Below the pieces are notes generated by a model. The model saw only the letters and a list, made by a program, of their open reading frames with translations. It was not told the DNA's origin and searched no databases. Made by a program: the position numbers and the translations under genes. Positions 53,998 through 63,633 of a DNA stretch of 64,000 nucleotides are shown here, piece after piece; the first letter of the stretch is position 1; each line of letters begins with the position of its first letter. The stretch is from UBA6107 sp964533735 (GTDB lineage Bacteria > Chloroflexota > Anaerolineae > Anaerolineales > Anaerolineaceae): positions 70,977 through 134,976 of the forward strand of contig CAZHMD010000007.1 of NCBI GenBank assembly GCA_964533735.1, written 5' to 3'.

Positions 53998-55476
53998 CTA
54001 CCTCAGCTTCCACAATAGATCGTTAACCCGGAGTTCCTTTTTCAATTCTTCTGTCGTGGTGTTGTCTGTGAGGTGAACGAATTCGATATCCATCATCTCT
54101 GCCCAATCTTCAAGCATCCTTGGATTTGCATCGTAGGTCAGCACAGTATGGTGAGCACCTCCAGCGGTGATCCATTGGCGGATACCTTCACGAAGATTCG
54201 GCAGTATTTTCCACATCACCCTGGCGACAGGCAGGTTGGGCATTTCCATGATTGGTTTGACACACTCGATGTCCTGCACAATGAGACGGAGTCTCCCACC
54301 CATATCGATTAGTGATATCACAACTGCCATGCCTGGGTGCCCTTCGAATACAAGCCGGGCTGGTGCATCCTTGCCCCCGATTCCAAGTGGGTGCACTTCG
54401 ACATGCGGCTTGGTTGCTGCGACAGAAGGGCATACTTCGAGCATGTGTGCGCCAAGAGAGTATTCATTATCTTTCTCGTAATGGTAGATGTAATCCTCCA
54501 TAAAGGAAGATCCGCCTTTGAGATCTTGCGTCATGGCTTTGATGATAATTAACATGGCAGCTGTCTTCCAATCACCCTCCGCGCCGTAGCCGTAACCTTT
54601 GGACATTAGGTGTTGCGTGGCCAGCCCAGGAAGCTCTTCCATACCCCATAGATCCTCAAAAGTATTGGTGTATGCTTCCGCGTGCTCCCTTTGGAGGATG
54701 CGCTCGATGGCGATCTCTTCTTTTGCCTGATAATTTACTGCATGGAAATCGTCGATGTCGAGCTTGTAAGCTGATTTATAATCATCTACCTTCGCCTTAA
54801 TTTCTTCATCTGTGACCTTATTGATCTCTTTAACAAGTTCACCCACTGGCCAGGTGTTTACTTGCCAGCCCAATTTGATTTGCGTTCCAACTTTATCCCC
54901 CTCGGTGACTGCCACTTCGCGCATGTTGTCACCGAAGCGGATGACAGACAGGTTTTGACTGACCTTGTATCCTACTGCGGCACGCATCCATTCGCCGAGC
55001 TCCTTGAGGACTTCTTCATCCTGCCAGTGACCGACGACTACTTTCCTGCTCAGGCGCATTCTCGCTCCGATGAACCCGTGCTCTCGGTCGCCGTGCGCCG
55101 CTTGATTGAGGTTCATGTAGTCCATGTCGATTTCCTCGTTGGGAATATCCACATTGTACTGGGTTGCAAAATGACAATATGGCTTTAGTAATAGGTTGAG
55201 CCCGTTGATCCACATCTTGGAAGGGGAGAAGGTGTGGCACCAAGAGACCATTCCTGCACACTTGTCATCGTAATTCGCCTCTTTGACGATCGATGTGACT
55301 TCTTCATTCGATTTGATTGTCCCCTTGTAAACGAATTTGCACGGATTATTGCTATTGGAATCGATGAATGCGGCTATTTCCATCCCATGTTTTGCCACAT
55401 TATCCAGAACTTCTGATCCATATAATAGTTGTGAGCCGACTACAAACCAGATTTCCTGCTCTCTTAGATTTATCAT
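53998..55476 (-). CDS. araA: L-arabinose isomerase
   Basis: A 492-residue isomerase converting L-arabinose to L-ribulose. It begins with EIWFVVGSQLLYGSEVL, contains CHTFSPSKMWINGL (about 79-92) and GEGDWKTAAM-like AEGDWKTAAML, and ends with a region close to E. coli AraA (500 residues). The manganese ligands (Glu/His) fall in the conserved central and C-terminal parts. It lies between the kinase and epimerase genes, the classical BAD order. Confidence 0.96.
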   Translation of the reverse strand: MINLREQEIWFVVGSQLLYGSEVLDNVAKHGMEIAAFIDSNSNNPCKFVYKGTIKSNEEVTSIVKEANYDDKCAGMVSWCHTFSPSKMWINGLNLLLKPYCHFATQYNVDIPNEEIDMDYMNLNQAAHGDREHGFIGARMRLSRKVVVGHWQDEEVLKELGEWMRAAVGYKVSQNLSVIRFGDNMREVAVTEGDKVGTQIKLGWQVNTWPVGELVKEINKVTDEEIKAKVDDYKSAYKLDIDDFHAVNYQAKEEIAIERILQREHAEAYTNTFEDLWGMEELPGLATQHLMSKGYGYGAEGDWKTAAMLIIIKAMTQDLKGGSSFMEDYIYHYEKDNEYSLGAHMLEVCPSVAATKPHVEVHPLGIGGKDAPARLVFEGHPGMAVVISLIDMGGRLRLIVQDIECVKPIMEMPNLPVARVMWKILPNLREGIRQWITAGGAHHTVLTYDANPRMLEDWAEMMDIEFVHLTDNTTTEELKKELRVNDLLWKLR

Positions 55477-55518
55477 GTCATATACTCCAATTTGGAACCG
55501 CTTAGATAGTTCTACTTT

Positions 55519-57126
55519 TTATTTCAAAACATCCACGGCTGTACGTTCAATGATTAGTCCCTTTTTATAGCGTTCCATGAACGCCATAAATCCTTCGACA
55601 TCTACTTGATCGGGGGCGATTGTGATACTGTTTTCTGCCGCAAATACTCTGTTAGAAAGAAAAGCTTCCAGAGGTTCATTCTCGGATTTTTGGATCATGT
55701 AGGATGCAAGGATTGCAATCCCCCATGCCCCTCCTTCGTCTGCGGTTTCCATCACGGAAACTGGCACGTTCATCGCTGCGGCCATGATTTTTTGCCCTAC
55801 ATCCTTTGTTTTGAAAAAACCTCCGTGCCCAAAGATCCGATCGATCTTAACTTGTTCCTGTTCAAAAAGGATATCCATCCCAATCTTCAATGCACCCAGC
55901 GCTGAGTATAGATGGACACGCATGAAGTTCGCCAGTGTGAAGCGGCTTTCGGGGGTGCGTACGAACATCGGTCGACCCGCCTCAAATTGAGTGATATGTT
56001 CACCAGAAAGATAATTGTAGGCAAGGAGATCACCGCAATCCACTTCGCCCTCGAGCGCTTTTTGGTACAGCATTTCGAACAACCTGGTGGGGCTAATCTC
56101 CACGCCAAGCGCTAGGGTGAATTCATGGAATAGTTCCACCCATGCATTTATGTCTGAGGTGCAGTTGTTGCAGTGCACCATGGCAACCGGTTTGCCTGTG
56201 GGTGTGGTCACCAGGTCGATTTCAGGATAACCCTTCGATAATGCTTTCTCCAGAACGATCATGGCAAAAACAGAGGTTCCTGCCGACACATTTCCAGTTC
56301 TCTCTGCAACGCTGTCCGTCGCCACCATACCGGTTCCTGCATCCCCCTCAGGCGGACAAAGTGGAATACCTGCATGGATTCTTCCTGTTGGATCGAGCAG
56401 CAGTGCCCCTTCTTTGGTAAGAACGCCGGCTGCCTCACCTGCGGTAAGGACAGTGGGGAGTATTTCCGCTAGTTTCCAGGGGATTTTTTTTGATCTGATG
56501 CGGTCATTAAACAGGTCGATCATATGAGCGTCATAGTTGTAAGTCTTACCATCAATCGGGAACACTCCCGAAGCTTCACCAATTCCCAACACTTTTTGAC
56601 CCGTAAGCTTCCAGTGGACGTAACCTGCCAGAGTCGTCAGATAGTTGATGCTCTGTATATGAGGTTCTTTGTTCAATATCGCCTGGTAAAGGTGGGCGAT
56701 GCTCCAGCGTTGAGGGATGTTGAACCTGAAAAGGTCAGTGAGCTCCTTTGCCGCTATTTCGGTCATCGTGTTTCGCCAGGTTCGAAAAGGAACAAGCTGG
56801 TTATCGTTCTTATCGAAAGCCAAATAGCCGTGCATCATCCCGCTAAAGCCAATCGCCCCAATGGATTGAATCGAAATGTTGTACTTCTCAAAAACCTCAT
56901 CATACAAGTTACGATAGCTGTTTTGTAAGCCTGTCCAAACATCCTCAAGGGCATACGTCCAGATGCCATTTTCGTAGCGGTTTTCCCAATCATGGCTTCC
57001 CGACGCGATTGGTGTATGCTGCTTATCGATCAATATCGCTTTAATCCGGGTCGAGCCAAACTCGATCCCAAGAACGGTCTTTCCACTCTCAATTTCTTCT
57101 TGGATGGCTTTTCGATCACTGCTCAT
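55519..57126 (-). CDS. FGGY-family carbohydrate kinase, probable L-ribulokinase
   Basis: A 535-residue sugar kinase. The N-terminal phosphate motif is GIEFGSTRIKAILID; GAIGFSGMMHGYL and AERTGNVSAGTSVFAMI are the substrate and hinge regions; FGHGGFFKTKDVGQ is in the C-terminal ATPase half. Position in an araBAD-like operon makes L-ribulose the likely substrate. It differs from E. coli AraB in key stretches and looks like a separate FGGY lineage, so substrate identity rests on context. Confidence 0.9.
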   Translation of the reverse strand: MSSDRKAIQEEIESGKTVLGIEFGSTRIKAILIDKQHTPIASGSHDWENRYENGIWTYALEDVWTGLQNSYRNLYDEVFEKYNISIQSIGAIGFSGMMHGYLAFDKNDNQLVPFRTWRNTMTEIAAKELTDLFRFNIPQRWSIAHLYQAILNKEPHIQSINYLTTLAGYVHWKLTGQKVLGIGEASGVFPIDGKTYNYDAHMIDLFNDRIRSKKIPWKLAEILPTVLTAGEAAGVLTKEGALLLDPTGRIHAGIPLCPPEGDAGTGMVATDSVAERTGNVSAGTSVFAMIVLEKALSKGYPEIDLVTTPTGKPVAMVHCNNCTSDINAWVELFHEFTLALGVEISPTRLFEMLYQKALEGEVDCGDLLAYNYLSGEHITQFEAGRPMFVRTPESRFTLANFMRVHLYSALGALKIGMDILFEQEQVKIDRIFGHGGFFKTKDVGQKIMAAAMNVPVSVMETADEGGAWGIAILASYMIQKSENEPLEAFLSNRVFAAENSITIAPDQVDVEGFMAFMERYKKGLIIERTAVDVLK

Positions 57127-57167
57127 AATGTTTTTTCCAAAACTATTCTTCCTCTGCCTGATTGTTA

Positions 57168-58085
57168 TTATTTGTCTGTAATGTCGATGACATGGCTGAC
57201 AAAATACTTTGATTGCCTTGTCTCCACGCTAGCCAAAACATAAAGTCCTGTTACATCGCCCGGAACACTAACGGTTGTGGTCCATTCCGCGGTGCCTTTA
57301 GGAAGGGCAATTGTTGCTTCAGCGATGGAAGGGTCTTCATATAAACCATAGATTACCCCATCGTTGCCTACTACCGGAGGAATACCAATGTGAACATAAT
57401 TCGGGTAATCACTCGGATTCTCAGCCATCCAGAATAATTCAAGTCCGCTATCGGTCCGTTGAACATCAGTAAGAATCAGTGAAAAACTATTGATAGCACT
57501 TATTTTGTCACCAATTTTTTCGATTAACCCTGCCACAGGTGTGGAAACTGGATATTGGATATTATTGTCAACCTGGTCAAGATCCAGCGTCATCGTAGCA
57601 TTAACTGGCACTGAAGGAATATGAAGATCATAAGCCCCGGTAATGTAGGAATAATCAATTGAAAGTTTTGCTCCCGCGGGATCTGCAAGGCCTGGGCAAT
57701 CAACATAAAGAAGTTGGGTTATTGGTTCTTTTCTTGTGCCTGAAGTGTAACCTCTCACCTGAAACCCGGGGGCTAATCGTGTTTCACCGGTGCCAACAAT
57801 CAGTTTCTCGCAATTTGTCTTTTGCTCTTTGCTGGAAAGCATAATTGCAGGTTTGTTTGCAGCAGCATTCATTGCACTCCAGGCCTGGGTATCATTCTTT
57901 ATCGCGATTTCAATTCGCCAATCGCCTGTTTCAGTTTTTTGGATATTTGTTGCAACGCCAGTCCAGCCAAGAGTTGCTGTCGAGGTCGGAGTCGCCTTTA
58001 GATCAGCTGGTACAACGATGTAAGCGCAAGCTGGACTTATCAGCGCCAAAATGATTAGTAGAAGGAATACTTTTTTCTTACCCAT
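57168..58085 (-). CDS. Uncharacterised secreted lipoprotein in the arabinose operon
   Basis: A 305-residue exported protein I do not recognise. A basic start and hydrophobic core end at SPACAY, a plausible lipobox (Cys about residue 21), followed by a short Thr/Ser/Pro stretch. The mature part looks beta-rich with repeated hydrophobic strands and two more Cys, suggesting immunoglobulin-like domains. The ATG at 58085 has GGAG 7 bases upstream; a TTG at 58103 would add six basic residues. It lies between the fused permease and the kinase gene. A role in surface binding or in assisting the importer is possible but unsupported. Confidence 0.8.
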   Translation of the reverse strand: MGKKKVFLLLIILALISPACAYIVVPADLKATPTSTATLGWTGVATNIQKTETGDWRIEIAIKNDTQAWSAMNAAANKPAIMLSSKEQKTNCEKLIVGTGETRLAPGFQVRGYTSGTRKEPITQLLYVDCPGLADPAGAKLSIDYSYITGAYDLHIPSVPVNATMTLDLDQVDNNIQYPVSTPVAGLIEKIGDKISAINSFSLILTDVQRTDSGLELFWMAENPSDYPNYVHIGIPPVVGNDGVIYGLYEDPSIAEATIALPKGTAEWTTTVSVPGDVTGLYVLASVETRQSKYFVSHVIDITDK

Positions 58086-58155
58086 CTTCTTTCTCCGTTT
58101 CAAAATTCAACACATAAGTCAGATTCCTAATTGTATGCTCCCGATTTACGAACCG

Positions 58156-59712
58156 CTAAGGGGTAAATTTTGGAAGGAGGGTATTAAACTTTCCGTTGAT
58201 CAGCCAATACTCCGATGGAGCATCCGTTCCGCCATCTACAGCTTCCACTGTCTTCTCCTGACCCTCATAAACCACACTGGTGAAATAGTGATAACAGACG
58301 CCGCACGGGAGGTGAGAAGTCGAATACATATTGTCGGTGAACCATCTCTGCTCGACAATAAACGTGAGTAATTCTTGTACTTCTTGTGGATCAACCTGCT
58401 TCTCGATCTGCTGCGAGCCATTATCACCCACGATATTTCCGTCCGGGTAAATGGCATATAACTCATCGACGCAATTGGCGCCGCCGTTTCTCTCGTAGGT
58501 TATGACAGCACCGTCTTCTACCATCTTAGCTGCTTGTTCTTGCCGGAAAGGTTTTAACTGGCAAGCAGCATCCGCCACCGGTTTTTGGAACAGGTTAATT
58601 GAGAGAATGATCAAGCCAATTATCACCACAGCACCCATACCGTAGACAAACGCCCGTCGATTTCGTTTCAATCGATTTTCTTTATTGGTAGATTTTTGTC
58701 CGATTTTTAAATTGGCAAAAAAGGCTTGAATACCGATGAAGATAAGCGTAATTACTCCAACTACAATCAGTGTCCACCAGGAAATGAGTTTTCCCTGGAT
58801 TTGGATCATCGTTTGAATAAGGATGGTAATTAATGTGCCAAACACAGCTCCAAACACATAACCCTGACCGCCAGTGAGCGCTGTACCGCCGATCACCACA
58901 GCAGCGATGACCGTCATCTCCAGGCCGTTACCGTACATGCCATGTCCGGACCCGGTATAAATGCTCAACAAAATACCAGCCAGCGCTGAACAGAAGCCGT
59001 TTATGGTGTAGACCATCAACTTGGTGCGGTTGACCGGCAGCCCCATCAACCTGGCAGCTTGTTCGTTAGCTCCATTGTTGCCGCCCATGGCATAAACTGT
59101 TCTACCAAAACGAGTGAACTGGGCAACCAGAATTGCTGTAATAAATACGATCATAGCGATGATTACCGAGGGGGTGATATAAGCACCTTTTTGAGCTACG
59201 ATGTCACTTAAGCCGGGGATCAATATTTTGGTCCTGGAAAGAATTTCATACGTTCGATTGTCAATAGCGATGGAATTATTGCTGATGAAGTAGGCCAAGC
59301 CGCGGCCGATCCACATACCTGCGAGAGTGCCGATAAAAGGTTGTACCTTCAAATAGGTGATGAAATATCCCATGATAGCGCCCATGAGGGTACCAATGCC
59401 CAGCATTAACAGCATCACCACCCAGGGATTCCAACCGATTCGCAGTAGTGACGCCGATGCTGTGGTGACCAGGGGTACGATCCCGGCAACAGAAAGATCA
59501 ATGCCACCTGAGATGACCACCAATGTCTCACCGATCACGGCAACCAACAGGTAGGGTGTTTGGTTGAAAAGATTAAGAAACACCTGCTTGTCTCTCATCC
59601 CCGGGAGATAAATCGCGCCAATTGAGTAAGCAATAACAAATAATATGATTGTGGCAGCAAGTGGAAGGAGACGCCTGTATTTGTTAATAAAGGTGTTAAT
59701 CATCTGCCTCAT
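58156..59712 (-). CDS. Sugar ABC permease with an extra C-terminal extracytoplasmic domain
   Basis: A 518-residue protein. Residues 1-335 are a normal sugar permease of the RbsC/YtfT type (GGIDLSVAGIVPL, MGLPVNRTKLMVYTING, VIGGTALTGGQGYV). A basic linker (NKENRLKRNRR) and one extra membrane helix (about 350-370) follow. The final ~145 residues form a soluble domain with four Cys (ACQL, CVDE, CGVC), YERNGG, IYPDGNI and a later VYEGQEKTV. That domain resembles short beta-rich domains found in secreted proteins, but I cannot name it with certainty. Permeases of this family are normally about 330 residues, so this is an unusual fusion. The start overlaps the stop of the other permease by 4 bases. 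Confidence 0.9.
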   Translation of the reverse strand: MRQMINTFINKYRRLLPLAATIILFVIAYSIGAIYLPGMRDKQVFLNLFNQTPYLLVAVIGETLVVISGGIDLSVAGIVPLVTTASASLLRIGWNPWVVMLLMLGIGTLMGAIMGYFITYLKVQPFIGTLAGMWIGRGLAYFISNNSIAIDNRTYEILSRTKILIPGLSDIVAQKGAYITPSVIIAMIVFITAILVAQFTRFGRTVYAMGGNNGANEQAARLMGLPVNRTKLMVYTINGFCSALAGILLSIYTGSGHGMYGNGLEMTVIAAVVIGGTALTGGQGYVFGAVFGTLITILIQTMIQIQGKLISWWTLIVVGVITLIFIGIQAFFANLKIGQKSTNKENRLKRNRRAFVYGMGAVVIIGLIILSINLFQKPVADAACQLKPFRQEQAAKMVEDGAVITYERNGGANCVDELYAIYPDGNIVGDNGSQQIEKQVDPQEVQELLTFIVEQRWFTDNMYSTSHLPCGVCYHYFTSVVYEGQEKTVEAVDGGTDAPSEYWLINGKFNTLLPKFTP

Positions 59713-60791
59713 GATTTCACCTCCTTGATCCGTTTCTGCCTTGTGATCTTCTGGAGAAATTCTTGAGCTTGTTGTGAATAGAGGAGGATAAGCAGAATAA
59801 CGACCACACCTTTGACTGCTAAGAGCGAATTGGCGCTAACCCCAACTGCGTACATGGTGGTGGTTACAGCCTGCATCACAATTCCACCGATCGCGCTGCC
59901 CATCAGTGAGAATCGACCGCCTTGTCCCATTAAGGTACCGCCGATCACAACCGCCAGGATGGCATCCAACTCAAGGTTCAAGCCAAGGCTGCTGGCGTCG
60001 GATGTACTGATATTCGAAGTATCGATGATCCCGGCAACCCCTGCACAAAAACCGCAAAAGATATAGGCAAATAATTTCACCTTTTTTTCGTTTATTCCAC
60101 TAAAAAGACTGGAGCGTGCGTTAACTCCCACCGATTCTATGAATAAACCGATGGAGGTTCTGCGGGCTATTAACCAGGATAAGATGAATAAAATGACGAC
60201 GATGTAAAATGCAAAAGGCAGGATAAGCCATCCATGCCCGATATATACAAAGGGTTTGTAAAAAATTTGTATTTTTTGCGAATTTGTTATCAGCTGCGCG
60301 ATTCCGCGACCAGAAATCATCAGGATCAATGTCGCCACCATGGGTTGTATCTTTCCGTAGGATACGAGTAACCCATTCCAGAGCCCACAGAATATGGCAA
60401 CTACCAGGGGAAGCAGAATGACTAACCAGAATGGATTGTTACTAAAGGTTGGGTCATTTTGAATACCAGACAGTGAGGTGCCGGTTATAAATGGATTGAT
60501 GAGGAGAGCTGCCACCGAGGATACAATAGCCATTATTGCCCCTACCGATAAGTCCACTCCACCTGTGGCGATTACAAAGGTCATGCCAATAGATAATGCG
60601 ACAACCGGGATGCTGTTGCGCAGGATATCGATCAGGCTGCCGTAAAGATGACCTTGCTGGAAAGTGATCCGATAGAAATTTGGAATGAAGATTAGATCAA
60701 ATAAAAGAATTATCACCAGGGCAACTAAAGGAAAGAAAAGTTTACTTTCTGTGATTTTTCTCCAATTTTTAACCGGCATGGATTGTCTCAT
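59709..60791 (-). CDS. Sugar ABC transporter permease (RbsC/YjfF type)
   Basis: A 360-residue inner-membrane permease with about 8-10 hydrophobic segments. Landmarks: TGGVDLSVGAIMAIVSSV (about residues 70-87), SVGVNARSSLFSGINEKKVK (about residues 216-235) for the ATPase contact, and AVVIGGTLMGQGG. Two different permeases with one double ATPase is the arrangement of the E. coli YtfQRT-YjfF importer and of AraUVWZ-type arabinose importers. Both ends overlap neighbours by 4 bases. Confidence 0.93.
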   Translation of the reverse strand: MRQSMPVKNWRKITESKLFFPLVALVIILLFDLIFIPNFYRITFQQGHLYGSLIDILRNSIPVVALSIGMTFVIATGGVDLSVGAIMAIVSSVAALLINPFITGTSLSGIQNDPTFSNNPFWLVILLPLVVAIFCGLWNGLLVSYGKIQPMVATLILMISGRGIAQLITNSQKIQIFYKPFVYIGHGWLILPFAFYIVVILFILSWLIARRTSIGLFIESVGVNARSSLFSGINEKKVKLFAYIFCGFCAGVAGIIDTSNISTSDASSLGLNLELDAILAVVIGGTLMGQGGRFSLMGSAIGGIVMQAVTTTMYAVGVSANSLLAVKGVVVILLILLYSQQAQEFLQKITRQKRIKEVKS

Positions 60792-62308
60792 GATTCACTC
60801 CCTGCAATCGCGTGCATGATCTTTTCCTCTGTCACATCGCCTGGAAACTCAGCTACTTTCTTCTTGTCCCGCAGGACAATGATGCGATGGCTGGTGCGAA
60901 GAACCTCTTCCAACTCTGAAGAGATGAACATGCAGGATTTCCCCTCTTCAGCCAGGGTGAGTATCAGTTTTTGAATTTCAGCCTTCGAGCCAACATCGAT
61001 ACCGCGGGTGGGTTCGTCAAGGATCAAAAGTTGGGGATTCGTGGCTAGCCAGCGTGCCAGGATCACTTTTTGCTGGTTACCACCACTTAAATTTTTAACA
61101 GGTTGATCGGCAGAGGGAGTTGCGATATTCAATAATTCGATATATTTATCAGCAATCTTATATTGCTCGGTCAGACTCAAATACTTGATCCAACCAAGGT
61201 TGGCTTGCATGGCCAGGATAATATTTTCCCTGATCGTCAATTCTCCGAGGATACCTTCATCTTTACGATCTTCCGGGCATAAAGCCACACCCCGCGCTAT
61301 TGAATCGAGAGGGGAGAACCGGTCTATTTGTTGACCATTCATAACTAATGAGCCAGTCTCAGGTTTTTCAAGACCAAAAATAAGCTCAGCCATTTCGGTT
61401 CTCCCTGAACCAAGCAAACCAGCCAGACCTATTACCTCCCCGGCATGTAATTCGAGATCAAAAGGTTCGATGTCTCCATTTCGGCCAAGTGCTCTTGCCT
61501 GGAGCAAAGTTTCACCACTGATATATTTTCCTGCCTCGGATTTTACCTTTGACATATCTTCATATTCGGTCAAACTTCGACCGATCATTTTCTTGATTAA
61601 TTCCAAACGGGGGAGGGCTGACGTAACATAAGTTCCAACCAGTTTCCCATTTCGTAGGACTGTGATTCTGTCAGCTACTTCATAGACTTGATCTAAAAAA
61701 TGGGTAATGAAAATAATACCCATGCCTTCGTTCTTTAATTTACGCATCACCCCAAATAGTTGCTCAGTTTCATGAGTTGTGAGGCTTGAGGTAGGCTCGT
61801 CTAAAATCAGGATGCTTGCGGATGATATTTCTAGTGCGCGCGCAATGGCTGCCATTTGTTGTATCGCGACTGAACATGAACCCAGGGTGAGCGTTACATC
61901 AATGTTGATGTCCAATCTTTGGAGGATTTGTTTCGCCTTGGCGTTCATCCTCTTCCAGTCGATGCTTCCCCATTTCATAGGTTCGCGGCCAATGAGGATG
62001 TTTTCTGCGATCGTTAATTGAGGGCAGAGATTTACTTCCTGGTATACCGTGCTGATACCGAGTGATTGTGCATGTTGAGGAGATCTTATGGAAATAATTT
62101 GATTGTGTACAGTGATCGTTCCAGAATCCGGTTGATTAACACCAGTCAGTACTTTGATCAGGGTTGATTTACCAGCTCCATTTTCACCGATCAGGGCATG
62201 AATCTCACCTCTCTTGAGTGAAAAATCAACATTTTCAAGAGCTTGTACGCCTGGAAAGGATTTGCATATTCCTCTCATGATCACTATATCAATTTCTGAC
62301 TCGACCAT
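60788..62308 (-). CDS. Sugar ABC transporter ATPase (two NBDs, RbsA/YtfR type)
   Basis: A 506-residue double ATPase. NBD1 has GENGAGKST and Walker B LILDEPTSSL with a degenerate signature (GSCSVAIQQ). NBD2 has a degenerate Walker A (GLLGSGRTE), signature NLSGGNQQKV and LILDEPTRGIDVGSK. It powers the two permeases encoded next to it. AAGGA lies before the ATG. The operon context indicates L-arabinose or an arabinose-containing sugar as cargo. Confidence 0.94.
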   Translation of the reverse strand: MVESEIDIVIMRGICKSFPGVQALENVDFSLKRGEIHALIGENGAGKSTLIKVLTGVNQPDSGTITVHNQIISIRSPQHAQSLGISTVYQEVNLCPQLTIAENILIGREPMKWGSIDWKRMNAKAKQILQRLDINIDVTLTLGSCSVAIQQMAAIARALEISSASILILDEPTSSLTTHETEQLFGVMRKLKNEGMGIIFITHFLDQVYEVADRITVLRNGKLVGTYVTSALPRLELIKKMIGRSLTEYEDMSKVKSEAGKYISGETLLQARALGRNGDIEPFDLELHAGEVIGLAGLLGSGRTEMAELIFGLEKPETGSLVMNGQQIDRFSPLDSIARGVALCPEDRKDEGILGELTIRENIILAMQANLGWIKYLSLTEQYKIADKYIELLNIATPSADQPVKNLSGGNQQKVILARWLATNPQLLILDEPTRGIDVGSKAEIQKLILTLAEEGKSCMFISSELEEVLRTSHRIIVLRDKKKVAEFPGDVTEEKIMHAIAGSES

Positions 62309-62352
62309 ATGTTTCCTTAATCTGTAGCTAATGCTTGTTGAAGGTTATTTGG

Positions 62353-62382
62353 TGGAGAAGCGGCTTATTAGCCGCTTCTCCA
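62353..62382 (-). promoter_or_regulatory. Perfect hairpin between binding-protein and ATPase genes
   Basis: TGGAGAAGCGGCT (62353-62365) and AGCCGCTTCTCCA (62370-62382) form a perfect 13-base stem with a 4-base loop. On the minus strand it follows the binding-protein stop and has no T-run, so it probably stabilises the binding-protein message and reduces expression of the downstream genes. Confidence 0.75.
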
Positions 62383-62436
62383 TTATTATTTACTACCTTT
62401 TCTTGGTCTTAACTCCCGGACTATCAGTTTTTTTGA

Positions 62437-63543
62437 TTAGTATTTCCAATTGTCCAGGATTGCCTGCAGTGCCGCCGGCCCTTGAGCTGAAGTGAATACA
62501 CTTTCCTGTGAAGCAATGAAACTGGGGATAGTGGTATCACCGTTCAAGCCTTTGAGGGCAACTTCGTAAACCTGGGGTCCTAGCAGGGGGTTGCATTCGA
62601 TCCCGGCATTCAACTCACCAGCGATGAGGGCGGTAAAGGTATCTTTGGTTGTGTCATATGCGACAACAACTATGTCTTTTCCTGGAACAAGACCGGCTTC
62701 CTTGATCGCCTGGATGGCACCAAGAGCTTCTTCAATGTTGTGGGCATGAACTCCCTGGATGTCTTTGAGGACGGGATCTTTTAACCAGGCTTCCATAACA
62801 GCTTTGGAAGGTGCGACTTTCCAATCACCTGTCTGTGTGGCCGTGATCGTGATGCCGCATTTTTCCATTGTCTGGCGGAATCCGGTTCCGCGATCGATGC
62901 CCGCTGATGCCCCTACAGCACCGGAAATCTCAACAACATTTTTCTTTTCGAAAGCTTCGAGCAGCTTGCACATTTCATCGCCGCCCTTTTGACCTTCTAG
63001 GACGAAGTCAGATCCGATACGGGTGTAGTAGAGTTCTGCAGAGGAATCAAGGCTGCGGTCTTCTAGGATGACGATCTTCCCCATCTCGGCAGCTTCTTTT
63101 AATACATCATCGAAACCTTTGGTATCGACTGCAGCAAGAAGAATTACGTTAACAGTCGGATCCTGGTTGAAGGTATGGAAAGCGGAAATCTGATTTTCCA
63201 CTTTGCCCTGGGAATCATATACCTTTAGGGTGATTCCGAGTTGTGTGGCAGCCTCATCGAAGGATGCGTTGTTCGCAGTACGCCAAGCACCTTCAGGACC
63301 GGTCTGGATAAATCCCACGACCATGTCTTTATAGGTGCAATTGGGGGCGCACGCTGCTGCAGGGACAACATAGCCTGATGAGGTCACCAGGGCAGGTGGT
63401 TCAGCAACGGGTGCTTCAGTTGCCACAACTGGGGCTTTAGTGGGAGCAGCTGTTGGTGCAGCTGTAGGTGTTGTGCATGCACTCAACACCATGGTGAGTA
63501 CGAGGAAGAGTACAAGAATCCGTAGAATTTTTTTGCCGTTCAT
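62437..63543 (-). CDS. Sugar-binding lipoprotein of the ABC importer
   Basis: A 368-residue binding protein of the Peripla_BP_4 (RbsB/YtfQ) family. The signal peptide ends in LSAC (lipidated Cys about residue 23), then a T/A/P tether follows (TPTAAPTAAPTKAPVV). The domain starts with MVVGFIQTGPEGAWRTAN, resembling YtfQ (GxSQxGxExxWR). Further landmarks are ILLAAVDTKGFDDVL and IVVVAYDTTKDT. It is the first gene after the regulator; GGAG precedes the ATG. Confidence 0.93.
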   Translation of the reverse strand: MNGKKILRILVLFLVLTMVLSACTTPTAAPTAAPTKAPVVATEAPVAEPPALVTSSGYVVPAAACAPNCTYKDMVVGFIQTGPEGAWRTANNASFDEAATQLGITLKVYDSQGKVENQISAFHTFNQDPTVNVILLAAVDTKGFDDVLKEAAEMGKIVILEDRSLDSSAELYYTRIGSDFVLEGQKGGDEMCKLLEAFEKKNVVEISGAVGASAGIDRGTGFRQTMEKCGITITATQTGDWKVAPSKAVMEAWLKDPVLKDIQGVHAHNIEEALGAIQAIKEAGLVPGKDIVVVAYDTTKDTFTALIAGELNAGIECNPLLGPQVYEVALKGLNGDTTIPSFIASQESVFTSAQGPAALQAILDNWKY

Positions 63544-63633
63544 TTTTGCTTCTCCTTCTTATGATTTTCCTGGATTGAGTTAGAATTGATTTGCGAATGA
63601 TCGAATTTCTCGATTTGATTATTCGCGTTACTC

